DNA of 64,000 nucleotides from the NCBI GenBank assembly GCA_022925895.1, contig JAKSYS010000024.1, positions 149,880 to 213,879 of the forward strand, read 5' to 3'. The notes beneath the pieces are model-generated. The model was not told the origin of the DNA and made no database searches. It saw only the letters and a list, made by a program, of their open reading frames with translations. Below are positions 1 to 10,432 of the stretch, piece after piece (the first letter of the stretch is position 1; each line of letters starts with the position of its first letter). Made by a program: the position numbers and the translations under genes. The stretch comes from Fragilaria crotonensis (taxonomy: Eukaryota; Bacillariophyta; Fragilariophyceae; Fragilariales; Fragilariaceae).

Positions 1-1947
1 ACAAATGACTCCACTGTTAATGTATGGATCGACAGGTCTATCGTAGAAGGAATTATTGGTAACATGCTCTTTGATCCTGATGATGATGACTCCTTGACCA
101 AGGAGCGTTTTCTGTCGGTCTTCAAGCTTCAAGAACAACCTTCCGAGACAAACGTCGAAGGTGGTGCTGGAGAGGGTGACCGCGATACTGGCGTTGAAAA
201 CTACGTTGCTACGGTTTCGTCAAAATGCAATTCTACTCATGCATCAAAATGGTTGCCAGTGGGCTGTCCTTCCGTCAAGCATCTAGGGTAATGCAAGATA
301 TGAAGGAAACGCTCGGCCTTTCAGCCCTTGGATCGATGTGCCCACAAAAGTAAGCAGCTTTGTTCGAATCGTGTGTGCATCAAATTTGCAGACTATCTCA
401 GCGATTCTGAAGGAGTCCTGGGCTTTCTATTGCGCTTGATGGAGGAAACAAAAGTGATACGTCGTATCTCGACGTCAGGATTCGCGTCGTTTCAAGTTGT
501 GGTGTGCTGTCAAACTTGCATTTGCTTGCAATCCCAATGCGAGACCGTCACACTGGCGAACACATGTACGACCTCGCATCAACCGCACTTGATAACCTGG
601 CCCCTGACTGGAGGAACCGAATCATCTCAGTCACTACTGATGGCGCCTCAAGCATGACGGGTCAGTACCGCGGAGTAGCTTCTCGGTTCGGGAATGCTGC
701 ATTGCCAGGATTCTATCGAGTCTGGTGTGCATTGCACCAGCTCGACCTTGTGTTGCAGCGACTTTACAACTCTTTGTGCGACGACTCATTTGTCGGCACG
801 GTGACATCTATGACCGGTCACCTGCGAAGGCAGTTCAACCTGATTGCAGAAATGGGATCGAAGTGTCCACGATTTGTCAACACTCGTTGGATGTCAATGA
901 GCAAAGTCATCAAATGGTTTGTCGCCAACCGAGTGGATATCATTGCACATCTAGCAACAAAAAACTGTCAACTGGGCGCCGACGGATGCTTGGTGGATAG
1001 TCACGTGCTGTTTGAACCGTGTTATGAAGGTTGTCGATGCCACTATTGTATCGCTTCAAGGGAAGCAGCTTCAGGTCTCAGCACAGCGTCAAATTCTCGA
1101 AGGGCTCATTGTGGACTTGTGCAAGCTTGGCGGCGCGGTTTTGGGACCATTGTCGCTTGACGAAATAGCACGATTGCAGACAAATGATGGCATCGATCGT
1201 TTGATGACTCCCTTGTCCCCTCCAAATGATTCTCTTCAGGATCCGAATGTGACATCAAGAGTACGAGAGTGGCATGTTCACAAAGGCAAATTCGCAATGA
1301 AACTCGACGACGCTCATAAATTTGTTGAGAATTGTGGTTCTTTTGCCATGGAGCGACTTCAGGAAATGTCAGCTTCTTCTGACGGTGCAAATCTCTTGAC
1401 CTATACACAAGTCTTGAATAGTGTTGCTCACATGTTTGTTGATCTCGTCAGTGGTATTGACTCAATTCAAGCGGAGCGAGATGCTTCAAATAACTCCTCT
1501 GATTACATGCTCCCACCGGCAACACCTTCTCAACTGGCTGCTGTCAGCAATCGTGATTTTTCTATCTTGATTCAGCAACAACGTGAGCGCCTCCTTCATA
1601 CGTGGCAGAGCGCTGAGATTGATACCCTTGAGGAGCTTTTTAATGATCTGAAGTTGCTACTTGCGCAAGATGCTCGCATCAGGGCGATTGTGGAAAGTGA
1701 AAAACACTCGAGCTCATTTGCTGAGGCATGGGCTCCATTTGACAAGCAGTTTGCACCACTTAAGCAATTCTTTGGTGGTCTTGCAACCGTGTTTCCTGGA
1801 ACTGCAACCGTCGAGTCTGATTTCTCGTTGATAAACTGGGAGAAGGACGACTATCGTTCGAGTCTCACTGATTTCTCGCTTGAGGGTATCCTACACAGCA
1901 AACAATACTTTGAATTGCTTGGAATAGCAACTAATATGAATGATTAA
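1..1947 (+). pseudogene. hAT-family transposase, frame-disrupted and 5'-truncated by the window edge
   Basis: Conceptual pieces in different frames together read as a hAT transposase. A central part (about 430-1000) carries ALDGGNKSDTSYLD-like and TTDGASSMTGQYRG text followed by RVWCALHQLDLVLQ and FVNTRWMSMSKV, all typical of the hAT RNase-H-like core. The last part (1012-1947) ends in ATVESDFSLINWEKDDYRSS, the C-terminal hAT dimerisation region. The frame changes near 290, 350, 500 and 1000, so no intact protein is encoded as written. The N-terminal BED zinc finger would lie outside the window. Whether the breaks are mutations or sequence errors cannot be told here. Family assignment is quite secure from the dimerisation motif. 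Confidence 0.8.
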
Positions 1948-2574
1948 ATGGTTAGCACATAGTTTTCAGTAACATCCCTGCAGTATGGCACTTCAAATCA
2001 GCCTCGAGACACGCTGTAGTAGGCATCACCAGAATAAACCCAGGATAAAACCAAAAAAAACCCCGGAATAAGCTTATTCGGGTGTTTCTGGGGGATCCCC
2101 CAGTTTTACACGGCCTGGTGGCCGGGTGGCCGTGTGTGGCCGTGTGGCCGTCCCAAAATAATTCACGGTGACAAAGGATTTGGTGTCAGTCCGTCCTACT
2201 CCCGACTCCCGAGGGACTCCCGATTCCCGATTCCCTATTCACATTGATTTCTCCATATGCATACATAGTTTTGCTCCTCGTACAGTAAGTCTAACCGTGA
2301 GTACGTGTGCTCCGGTATGCCGCTTTTGTTGTAGTGGCGTACTCGAGTAGTGGCTATCATATGTACTGTAGTACATGGAACCGGTACTTGCACTCAATCC
2401 GGCAACGTCGTACAAGTATACAAGTATACGGTATTCGCAACGGAATCTCCATTCTGTGGATTTGGATGGATGGATGGAGGGACGATTTCACAGGCCTGTC
2501 TCAAGTCTCAAGTCGCGCACTCCACATATTTTTAATCATTTCGCTTAGGATCGCAAACCACCAGCAATCTCACC
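1948..2574. other. Non-coding stretch between hAT relic and WARS, with palindromes
   Basis: No gene seen. It contains a 14-bp palindrome centred on AAGCTT (2066-2079), a 16-bp palindrome centred on GGATCC (2088-2103), and a run of GTGGCCG-type repeats (about 2115-2150). These could be the 3' subterminal part of the hAT element. From about 2170 to 2574 the sequence is presumably the promoter and 5' leader of the next gene. Confidence 0.5.
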
Positions 2575-4782
2575 ATGTCCGACGTTTCTGCTGCTGCTCC
2601 GGCTGCTGTGAGTACTGATGGTACCGAAGCGAATACTGGTAGTGCAAAGGATGTAACTGCAAAGGGAAAAGACAAGGCAAAAGAGAAGGATAAACGTGTG
2701 ATTGTCGTGAGTCCCTGTCCTCCATCGGTTGCGACAGCCTACATGATCCTTCGTGGGACGGTGGCAGGTCTTTTAGGCTTGGATTTGAATGCGACACTGC
2801 AAGAACAATCTCCATCACAAGTCGAAGTATCAATCCTTCAACCCACATACATCAAGGAGGGAATTCCATCGGCCAAATTCAGCATTACGGTTGGCAAAAA
2901 ATTGGGATCAGGTCTGGTCACTCTGCCGGAGGATCCAAACGAGCAAGCATCATTCTTAAATCTGATCGAAACGACCGCCAATCGAATTGTAAATGATGCC
3001 ATGCCAATCCAAGCTACCATGATGGCTTCACAATCACAGGCACAAGAAAGATACGGATCGCATATTTTGAATCAAGGGCTTCGTGCTCGTCCCAAGAAGA
3101 GCACTGACAACAGTAACAACAGCGCTGAGAATGAACAGATTTTGGTGGCACAAATTCAAAATTTAATTACTTGCGTCCCACCTGCCCTTCCATATTCCAC
3201 AACAGAAGGTCTTACCATTGTTTTGGATCGGAAGCAATCGTTTGTGAGTTGTGGAAAAAAGGCCAAGAAAGCAGAAGTCGTTTTGAAATTTGTCGCAACG
3301 ACAACAACAACGACTGCTGGTACAGAAAATCATGTCGCAACGCTTGAGATTGAACCTTTTGCGCCAGATTCCATCCAGGACTTGCTTCTTCCCGAAGGAC
3401 AAGTCCTATACGAAGCACAACAACAGCAAGAACAAGCTGAGGCTGCTTCTGCTGCTGCACTCGCGGCGGCGGAAGCTGCGAAACAAGCCACCGAATCCGC
3501 CGAGGATACCAAACCGGAAACACAAGATGCTGTTGTCGATGACATGGTCGTCAATGCCTTTGAAGTATCGGGAAAGATTGACTACACCAAACTCGTTGAT
3601 AAATTCGGTTCTAAAATCATTGACGACGATTTGATGCGTCGTTTGAAGGCTCTAACGGTCGGACAGGGCCGAGTCCCCAACTTGCATCGATTCTTGCGTC
3701 GCAACATTTTCTTTTCCCATCGAGATTTGACCGCCCTCCTGGACTGCGTCGAACAGGGTCGACCCATGTATCTCTACACTGGTCGAGGACCATCGTCCGC
3801 GGCCATGCATTTGGGACATTTGGTACCATTCCTGTTCACACAGTGGTTGCAACAAGCATTCGACTGTCCACTTGTCATTCAAATGACAGACGATGAGAAA
3901 TTCTTATTCAAGGGACAGTACGATGACGAACAGGGTGACAATTTGAATTACTTCGCTGACCTGACCATTGAAAATGCTCGTGACATTATCGCATGTGGTT
4001 TCGATTACAACAAAACCTTCCTCTTTAGCGATCTCGATTACGTCGGCGTCATGTACCCCAACATTGTTCGCATCTGGAAGGCAGTCACGACCAACACGGT
4101 CAATGGCATCTTTGGCTTTGACGGGACCAGCAACATTGGTAAGATTGCCTTTCCCGCCATTCAGGCTGCACCTGCCTTTAGTTCCAGTTTCCCCGTCGTT
4201 CTCGGTGGTGCCCCGCCCGATACGGCATGTCTCATCCCCTGTGCGATTGATCAAGATCCATACTTTCGCATGACGCGAGATGTGGCACACAAGTTGGTTC
4301 CCAAGACTGCTACCACTGCCGGCAGTCCTGCAAGCAATACTTTGGGTGGCAAACCTGCCTTGATTCACTCTAAATTCTTCCCACCTCTCCAGGGTGCCGA
4401 GGGCAAAATGAGTTCGTCCGATTCCAATTCGGCCGTCTTTTTGACGGATACTCCAGAAGAAATTGAATTAAAAATCAAACAGCATGCCTTCTCCGGTGGA
4501 CAAGAATCGAAGCAATTGCAACAAGAATTGGGTGCCGATCTGGATGCGGATGTGGCCTACCAGTGGTTGCGATTCTTTTTAGAAGATGATGATGAATTGG
4601 AAGCTATTGGTCAATCGTACGCATCGGGGAAGGGTGAGTATTGGAGCACGGGTGCTGTCAAGAAACGATTGGTGCAAGTCTTGCAAGAATTGGTGGCGGC
4701 CCATCAAGAACGAAGGGCCAAGATTTCCGATGATGATGTTCGCAAGTGGATGGTGGAACGTAATATTTTGAAATCGTCGTAA
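2575..4782 (+). CDS. WARS: Tryptophanyl-tRNA synthetase, cytosolic eukaryotic type, with N-terminal extension
   Basis: Single 735-residue open frame starting at an ATG in a CACCATGTC context. The C-terminal half is a class I TrpRS: SSAAMHLGHL (HIGH motif, His about 412), VIQMTDDEKFLFK, FGFDGTSNIGK and GKMSSSDSN (KMSKS motif, Lys 611). This matches eukaryotic cytosolic WARS; it would charge tRNA-Trp in the cytosol. The protein is far longer than typical eukaryotic WARS. Residues about 35-240 form a separate domain with text such as ANRIVNDAMPIQ and AQERYGSHIL that recalls AlaX/AlaRS-type editing domains, as reported for apicomplexan TrpRS (inference). An Ala/Glu/Gln-rich linker follows at about 275-310, just after that domain. 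There is no obvious WHEP domain. The gene is uninterrupted and converges on the ADCS gene. Confidence 0.93.
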   Translation: MSDVSAAAPAAVSTDGTEANTGSAKDVTAKGKDKAKEKDKRVIVVSPCPPSVATAYMILRGTVAGLLGLDLNATLQEQSPSQVEVSILQPTYIKEGIPSAKFSITVGKKLGSGLVTLPEDPNEQASFLNLIETTANRIVNDAMPIQATMMASQSQAQERYGSHILNQGLRARPKKSTDNSNNSAENEQILVAQIQNLITCVPPALPYSTTEGLTIVLDRKQSFVSCGKKAKKAEVVLKFVATTTTTTAGTENHVATLEIEPFAPDSIQDLLLPEGQVLYEAQQQQEQAEAASAAALAAAEAAKQATESAEDTKPETQDAVVDDMVVNAFEVSGKIDYTKLVDKFGSKIIDDDLMRRLKALTVGQGRVPNLHRFLRRNIFFSHRDLTALLDCVEQGRPMYLYTGRGPSSAAMHLGHLVPFLFTQWLQQAFDCPLVIQMTDDEKFLFKGQYDDEQGDNLNYFADLTIENARDIIACGFDYNKTFLFSDLDYVGVMYPNIVRIWKAVTTNTVNGIFGFDGTSNIGKIAFPAIQAAPAFSSSFPVVLGGAPPDTACLIPCAIDQDPYFRMTRDVAHKLVPKTATTAGSPASNTLGGKPALIHSKFFPPLQGAEGKMSSSDSNSAVFLTDTPEEIELKIKQHAFSGGQESKQLQQELGADLDADVAYQWLRFFLEDDDELEAIGQSYASGKGEYWSTGAVKKRLVQVLQELVAAHQERRAKISDDDVRKWMVERNILKSS

Positions 4783-5533
4783 ACATGTTGCGAGAGTGAG
4801 CACGAGAGTGAAATAGTACTCCGTACATGTTAACATGTTAACCTATATTAGCTATAGGTCCAACATGGGAGACGGAGCATGGCCGAGAGGAGTGAAGTAG
4901 GACGTTGTTTAGGGAATCTTACCTGTGAAACGCTTTAAAACGAACTACTATCACTACCAGTAGTTATGTCATATCGATTGTCTCGTGCGTGTGAACTACA
5001 CGTAGGATTGATTCGCATTGATGCACGCGAAGTTTCCTTCACGAAACGACATGTTTGCCGTCAAGGATGACATAAAACAACGCTATAGGAGCCGCGCGAC
5101 TGCCTCCATCCATTGCTGGAGCATCAGCAAACACAGTTCAAACGAATGCCTCTCGTTTTCACATTGCCGTCATCATCACTACAATGTACCCGACTTTTGC
5201 CACTCAGTTCAATCTTAACGGTGACAATTGCGGCGGAGACTTCCCTTGAAAAGAAGGCCTACAGATCCTTGAAAAAAAAGTTAAGGGTAAGTAACCCATG
5301 TTTTAGTAGAGATTATAACTGAATTGTTATGATGTCAATGATGTCGGTGAGTCGTGACATTTGGTCAATAGAATGCTTTCACGTGTCCGCCATGGTTCTG
5401 TTGAAAGTCATGTCAGTTGATCCAAATGATATGCAAAAGCCCAACACACGGTCTCCTTTCAAAAACGATATTGGCCGCCCCAGACAGTTGAGCAACCGAG
5501 CATAATATGCAACTCGAGATGCAGACACCTCAG
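4783..5533. other. Intergenic region between two convergent genes
   Basis: Holds the 3' ends of WARS and of the minus-strand ADCS gene. A GTTAACATGTTAAC palindrome lies near 4829-4842. No ORF here has recognisable similarity, and no RNA gene was seen. Confidence 0.5.
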
Positions 5534-8500
5534 TCACTTTGGAACCTCCACATTCAGTTCGAGTAAACTTTCTGCTGCTGTTGCTGGTGCGTGATTGCCG
5601 TCATGAGAATCTCTACTAGTAGGACTGGATGCCCAAATCTCAACAGCTTCCTTGACGGCGCGAGCCTTAAGAAGCATCTCCTCGTATTCATCATCCGATT
5701 CGCTGAGCGCTGTAATGGCGCCGCCAGCGCCAATGCTGACCTTCCATCCATCATCGTCATCACCATCACCACCACCGTCAGTCAATGGTGTAACGACAAT
5801 TGATCGAATAACAATGTTCATATCCATTCGTCCATTCAAACTTAGATATCCCAAACACCCCGCATACGGACCTCGACTGACTCCATCCTCCATTTCCTCC
5901 AGCAATTCCACAGTTCGTCGTTTGGGTGCACCCGTCATGCTGCCACCTGGAAAGCACGCAGTCAGAACGTCCAGAGCCGTCTTGTTCGACTCCAACACTC
6001 CTCGAATTGTGGATACCAATTGATGGACAGTCGCGTATGTTTCAATTGCCATGAGTTTGGGAACATGGACGGTACCCGTCTGACAGACGCGATTCAAATC
6101 GTTGCGCAACAAATCAACAATCATGAGATTTTCCGCACGATTCTTGATGGACGTTTGCAATTCCAGTGCCACGACCGTGTCCATGAGAACAGTATTGTCG
6201 TCATGATTTGTAGTACTGCTGCTGCTATTGTTGCTGTTATTGGTGGAATGATATCGAGGTGCAGTCCCCTTGATGGGTTTTGCCTCAACAATAAAATCGT
6301 TGGTTTTGTCCGTGGACGGTCGCACCGATACGAATCGCTCAGGTGACGAACAACAAATGGTCATTTTGGCGCTCGGGCCCTCTTTCGGTGTTGTTGCTGT
6401 ACCTTGAAAATTCACATATGCGGCAAATGGAGCAGGATTGCGGTTTCGTAGAATCTTGTACAATCGAAAGGGATCCAACATCGTCGAACTGGGAGCGACG
6501 ACTGTTGCCTCCAATTGATTCGTCAAGCACAATTCGTATGATTCCCCCAATCGAATTTGTTCATGACAATTGGCAATATCGGCTTGGTACGCAGATCGAG
6601 ACCGATTCGGAACAAAGTGGAGAGGCACTAAAGGCTTGGACTGTGGCAGCGGCTGCTGTTCTGGTTCCTTTGCTGTCCTTGTCATCGACATTGTCGACAG
6701 AGAACGCAAGATTTGTTCTGTACTCGATATCCAATTAGTTGGGGACGACGTTGGTGTTGTCAATTCGATTAAATGCCAAGTATCCTTCCAATGATCGTAA
6801 ATGAGACATTGATCGCAAAACAAAAATGCGGCTGTGGGAACATGAGGATTGGTCGATGGTCGCGTTCTTGTGGCAGGGGGAGTATTGGAACGCGTCGGAG
6901 GCACATTGTCCATGTTTTCGAGTTGATCCAGTTTGCGTTGCGTATCACGCCGTACGTCGTAGCCTAAATAACCGAGATGACCACCAACAAAGGGCAAGTC
7001 TGCGGCATCAACATCATCATTACCATCATAGATCAATTCCACGCCCTTATGATGTCGCTCGAGATAGTCCAAAACGTCCTCCACCGAGTCGTCCCTTTCC
7101 CTGGTGCCGTCGCTGTGAGTGACATACACGCCTCGTGTTTCCCAATCGGCATGCTCTTGTCCATAGTAATCAATTCGTCGACTGAGAGGTCCCGTCATGC
7201 CAGCCAAAATGGAATATCGCGTCATGTTGTCCGCGTCGTCCGTATTGTTTTGTTGTTGTTGTTGCAAACTGGAATCTAACCAAATGGCAGGAAGGGATGC
7301 ATTTTGGTGATATAATGCTTCAAAGGCTCTAGAAGTCGATACTCCCAAGCCAGTCAGGGTTCGAACGGACACTCGATACACCTGTGGTGGTTGTGGTGGT
7401 GGTGTAGCTTCTACCGTGGCATACATGGCTGCCTCGATGATTCGAGGTGGAGGAATCATTCTGGCACGACGAGTGTCGGTATTTCGTTTGACACATGATT
7501 TCAAAAAGTTATCCATCATGGTCCGTCCATGTGGTGTTCCTATGCTTTCGGGATGAAACTGAACACCATATTGGGGCAAAGTCTTGTGTTGGAGTGCCAT
7601 GATGACACATTCTCCAGTCGTTGGATCTGTGTACTGTGCCGTGACGGTAAGAGCATCGGGTATATCGTAAACTCCAAGAGAATGATAACGAGTGACTGGT
7701 ATGGATTCTTCTGGAATTCCTTCCCATAACATAGAATCCGACGACGATATCAATTGAATGTCATGAACTTGTCCATGTACGGGTGTTAGACATTCTCGTA
7801 CTGTGGCACCATGCACGTGTGCCAAGGCCTGATGTCCCAAGCACACTCCAAGGAGTGGCAATTGCAATTGAGTCGCATGTCGAATCCAATCCAAAGTGTA
7901 TCCCATATCTTGAGGACAGGAGGGACGTCCAGGTCCTGGACTGAGGATAATGGCATCACAAGGAGGGAAATTTGGAACACGTTGATCAGTTTGTTGAGGA
8001 TTGTCAAGGTCGCACGGCAAAAAATCCTTGGTGAGAACCAGCGGTGGTCGAGTGCAGAGACTTGCAATCATGTCGTAAAGATTGTAGGTATACGAATCGT
8101 AATGATCAATGAGAACGACTTGCAAATCGTACTTTGCTTGTTTAATTTCGATTGCGGCACCATTCATGCCATTCACACCATTAACACCATCACTGTGATG
8201 CCGTGAATGAGCTTTCAATAATGTCGTCGTATCGGCATGCTGAAAGGATTGTACCGGTACTGGTAACACAGGTCGTTGAACGCCAGTACCAGAACGCCTA
8301 CCAGAATCACCATTCTGCCGGGGTGCACGAATGAAGGCAGTCCTTGTACGGGTGCTGCGTGTCGTTGTGGTTCTTGCATGCCAATGTCCATGGACAAAGC
8401 TCGTGACCACTGGAGAGGGTTGTACCAATCCAAGTAGCAGTACAAGAAGTAATATACAGCATGTACGTTTCGTGCATTGATGCAACAACATTGTCGTCGG

Positions 8501-8572
8501 TGGTCGTTCACCCCGACCAACAAGCAGTAATGACAATGAGCAAAGAGACCTGAACATGATGAATAGAAACAA
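5534..8572 (-). CDS. ADCS: Aminodeoxychorismate synthase, bifunctional PabA-PabB fusion, probably plastid-targeted
   Basis: A 1012-residue frame. The N-terminal half is a class I glutamine amidotransferase: VVLIDHYDSYTYNL, LSPGPGRPSCP, GVCLGHQALAH (catalytic Cys near residue 244) and QFHPES. The C-terminal half is a chorismate-binding enzyme: ESYELCLTNQ, CSSPERFVSV, KPIKGTAPR, ENLMIVDLLRNDLNRV, FPGGSMTGAPK and IGAGGAI. The PIKGT form favours PabB over anthranilate synthase TrpE. It should convert chorismate and glutamine to 4-amino-4-deoxychorismate for folate synthesis. The leader is hydrophobic (CILLLVLLLGLVQ) and ends VVTSF followed by an Arg/Thr-rich stretch, like the bipartite plastid presequences of diatoms. 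An internal Met at 8491 gives a cleaner signal peptide and may be the real start. Low-complexity inserts (Asn/Ser) occur in the PabB half. Confidence 0.93.
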   Translation of the reverse strand: MFLFIMFRSLCSLSLLLVGRGERPPTTMLLHQCTKRTCCILLLVLLLGLVQPSPVVTSFVHGHWHARTTTTRSTRTRTAFIRAPRQNGDSGRRSGTGVQRPVLPVPVQSFQHADTTTLLKAHSRHHSDGVNGVNGMNGAAIEIKQAKYDLQVVLIDHYDSYTYNLYDMIASLCTRPPLVLTKDFLPCDLDNPQQTDQRVPNFPPCDAIILSPGPGRPSCPQDMGYTLDWIRHATQLQLPLLGVCLGHQALAHVHGATVRECLTPVHGQVHDIQLISSSDSMLWEGIPEESIPVTRYHSLGVYDIPDALTVTAQYTDPTTGECVIMALQHKTLPQYGVQFHPESIGTPHGRTMMDNFLKSCVKRNTDTRRARMIPPPRIIEAAMYATVEATPPPQPPQVYRVSVRTLTGLGVSTSRAFEALYHQNASLPAIWLDSSLQQQQQNNTDDADNMTRYSILAGMTGPLSRRIDYYGQEHADWETRGVYVTHSDGTRERDDSVEDVLDYLERHHKGVELIYDGNDDVDAADLPFVGGHLGYLGYDVRRDTQRKLDQLENMDNVPPTRSNTPPATRTRPSTNPHVPTAAFLFCDQCLIYDHWKDTWHLIELTTPTSSPTNWISSTEQILRSLSTMSMTRTAKEPEQQPLPQSKPLVPLHFVPNRSRSAYQADIANCHEQIRLGESYELCLTNQLEATVVAPSSTMLDPFRLYKILRNRNPAPFAAYVNFQGTATTPKEGPSAKMTICCSSPERFVSVRPSTDKTNDFIVEAKPIKGTAPRYHSTNNSNNSSSSTTNHDDNTVLMDTVVALELQTSIKNRAENLMIVDLLRNDLNRVCQTGTVHVPKLMAIETYATVHQLVSTIRGVLESNKTALDVLTACFPGGSMTGAPKRRTVELLEEMEDGVSRGPYAGCLGYLSLNGRMDMNIVIRSIVVTPLTDGGGDGDDDDGWKVSIGAGGAITALSESDDEYEEMLLKARAVKEAVEIWASSPTSRDSHDGNHAPATAAESLLELNVEVPK

Positions 8573-8705
8573 AATCGCCTCTTTATGTCAGGGTCATCAT
8601 CATTCGTGTTCTTTCGTATATTCTTCTTGTTGTTCTTGCTATTGCTGTCGGTAGAATCAATTGATGTTCGATGTGGTCAGGTCAATGCGTTGAATGCTGA
8701 GGTGG

Positions 8706-9128
8706 TAAACGAATAACGGCATTGCGATCGTGCGTCAGCCGTTTGGGCATCATGTCACAAACTCTCAAATCGAGATGTCTCGAGTTTCACAGGACATATG
8801 AACACGTCACGAGATATTTACAGTACTTACGAATAGCGTGCGTACGAGCAGGTCTAAGCGCATAAGAGGAAGTCGGTAGGTATCGCCCGGTGTCTACGCA
8901 AGTTCGAGAAGGCCGATATCACGAGCCGAGCTTCGATGGGCGTTCCTTGTGGATAACTCATCACTATTCCACAAGGAAATAACAAGGGATTACATATGAT
9001 TGGTTCAAACATCGGAAGGCGATGTCAAGTCCACTATCCTTGCATTTTTACAAATAACTTATATTTTTAAAACTACTACTTTGGGAACTAGATCCCCAAT
9101 TCGTTGCTCAAGCGCATCGATTTGTTTA
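8706..9128 (+). repeat. 5' LTR
   Basis: 423 bp, begins TAAACGAAT and ends ATTTGTTTA, so the termini are short inverted repeats but not the usual TG...CA. A TATA-like stretch (TTATATTTTTAAAA) near 9058-9071 may be the promoter core. It matches the 3' LTR except for one inserted A there. Confidence 0.95.
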
Positions 9129-9163
9129 CGCTTCCTCTGCGCTTTTAGTAAGTTACAACCAAG

Positions 9164-10387
9164 ATGGCTGATCCTGCGGCAGGAGCACAGCCTCCGATGA
9201 TCCGCTTCGCATTGTCGCCAGCTCTAGCAAACCGAGATGTGCTTGATTATAATCAAGTAGCTGCGGCAAAAGTCTACGTCGCAGCATCCTCGCCAGTTTC
9301 GATCGAGTTCGATTGTAAGCCAGAGAATCTACAACTCTTCCTCGACCAAGTCAGGGACAGAGCCATCGCCCATGAATGGCAACACATTCTCCTCATCCCG
9401 AAGGACGGAAATGAAGCCGAATCCAGGGATCTGATTGACTCCTATGGGGAGTTATCTTATGAAGATGTCAAGGCGCATGTTCTTACATACGTCGACACCG
9501 AGTCCAGGGAAGCACAAGACTCATTCATGATGTACTTATGCATCATGAGCTCCCTATCCAAGTCTGCCCAGCGACAAGTTCGACTCAGGGGCAAACAACA
9601 CCCTTTCCAGCTTGCGGAGACAGGCTCGGGACCACTTCTCCTGAAAGTCGTGATCATGGTCTCACATGTAGACACCCGAGCCACAATCAACTCAGTGCGC
9701 ACGAAGATGTCCAGCCTCGACCAGTCCATGAGAAACCTCGAGTCAGATATCGAGAAATTCAACGAGTATGTCATCGGACTAGTCGAACAACTCCAAGCCC
9801 GCGGACAAGAGACCCAAGACTTGTTGGTGAACCTTTTCAAAGGGTACAAGGCGTGCAAGGACCTCGAGTTCGTTGACTACATCAAGAAGAAAGAAGACTT
9901 GTACGAAGAAGGGGGAGACGTCTCTACTGAGCAACTCATGGAGTGGGCACTGAACAAGTTCAAGACTCGCCAAGAGAATCTCACCTGGTGTCAGAAATCA
10001 GACGAGGAAGAGACCATCATTGCGCTCCAGGCGCAAGTTCAGTCCCTCATCCACAAGACTAAGGGAAAGGCCAACGACAGTGCGGAAAAGAAGAAAGTCA
10101 AAGGAAATACCAAGTCCAGAAATGACTATCGTGCACCGTGGATGAAAGAACCTCCAAAAGAAGGAGAAACCACAACCAAGGACGTTGATGGAAAGCAGTG
10201 GCATTGGTGTTTGACTCACGATGCGTGGGTACGTCACAAACCAGAAGAGTGCAAGGGACTTGGGTTCAGGGCGAATAACCCCAACCCCACTCCAGCGATT
10301 GGAAAATCGGGGCCGGTAATGAGACTCTCCAACGCCCTCTCTGCCATCGATAACGACGAGGATGATAACGATGACAATGACGAGTGA
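9164..10387 (+). CDS. gag: Copia Gag protein
   Basis: 407 residues from the first ATG after the 5' LTR. It has no database-like motif I recognise beyond its position, a Gag-like helical middle (residues about 180-300) and a basic, Lys-rich tail. There is one Trp-His-Trp-Cys segment (QWHWCLTHDAWVRHKPEEC, about residues 345-365) that resembles the WCxxH...H...C zinc knuckle seen in diatom Copia Gag. The frame ends in an acidic DDNDDNDE tail and a UGA at 10385-10387, directly followed in the same frame by pol. Expected role: capsid formation around the element RNA. Confidence 0.85.
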   Translation: MADPAAGAQPPMIRFALSPALANRDVLDYNQVAAAKVYVAASSPVSIEFDCKPENLQLFLDQVRDRAIAHEWQHILLIPKDGNEAESRDLIDSYGELSYEDVKAHVLTYVDTESREAQDSFMMYLCIMSSLSKSAQRQVRLRGKQHPFQLAETGSGPLLLKVVIMVSHVDTRATINSVRTKMSSLDQSMRNLESDIEKFNEYVIGLVEQLQARGQETQDLLVNLFKGYKACKDLEFVDYIKKKEDLYEEGGDVSTEQLMEWALNKFKTRQENLTWCQKSDEEETIIALQAQVQSLIHKTKGKANDSAEKKKVKGNTKSRNDYRAPWMKEPPKEGETTTKDVDGKQWHWCLTHDAWVRHKPEECKGLGFRANNPNPTPAIGKSGPVMRLSNALSAIDNDEDDNDDNDE

Positions 10388-10419
10388 CGGGTAGGCCCAA
10401 CGCATTCGTGCGTTGGGCC
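10385..10419 (+). promoter_or_regulatory. Candidate stop-codon readthrough signal between gag and pol
   Basis: The gag stop is UGA followed by CGG (10385-10390). After three more bases comes a perfect hairpin: arm GGCCCAACGCA at 10394-10404, loop TTCG, arm TGCGTTGGGCC at 10409-10419. Pol continues in the same frame without another stop. UGA-CGG with a stem-loop a few bases downstream is the known type II readthrough context. The function here is inferred, but the arrangement is unlikely by chance. Confidence 0.75.
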
Positions 10420-10432
10420 ATGGCGGCAAACC

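Noticed and set aside
5591-8206. Several long plus-strand frames opposite the ADCS gene
   Set aside because: They are shadows of the real minus-strand gene, with no recognisable domains.
9129-9163. Primer binding site of the Copia element
   Set aside because: No match to the usual initiator tRNA complement was recognised after the 5' LTR.
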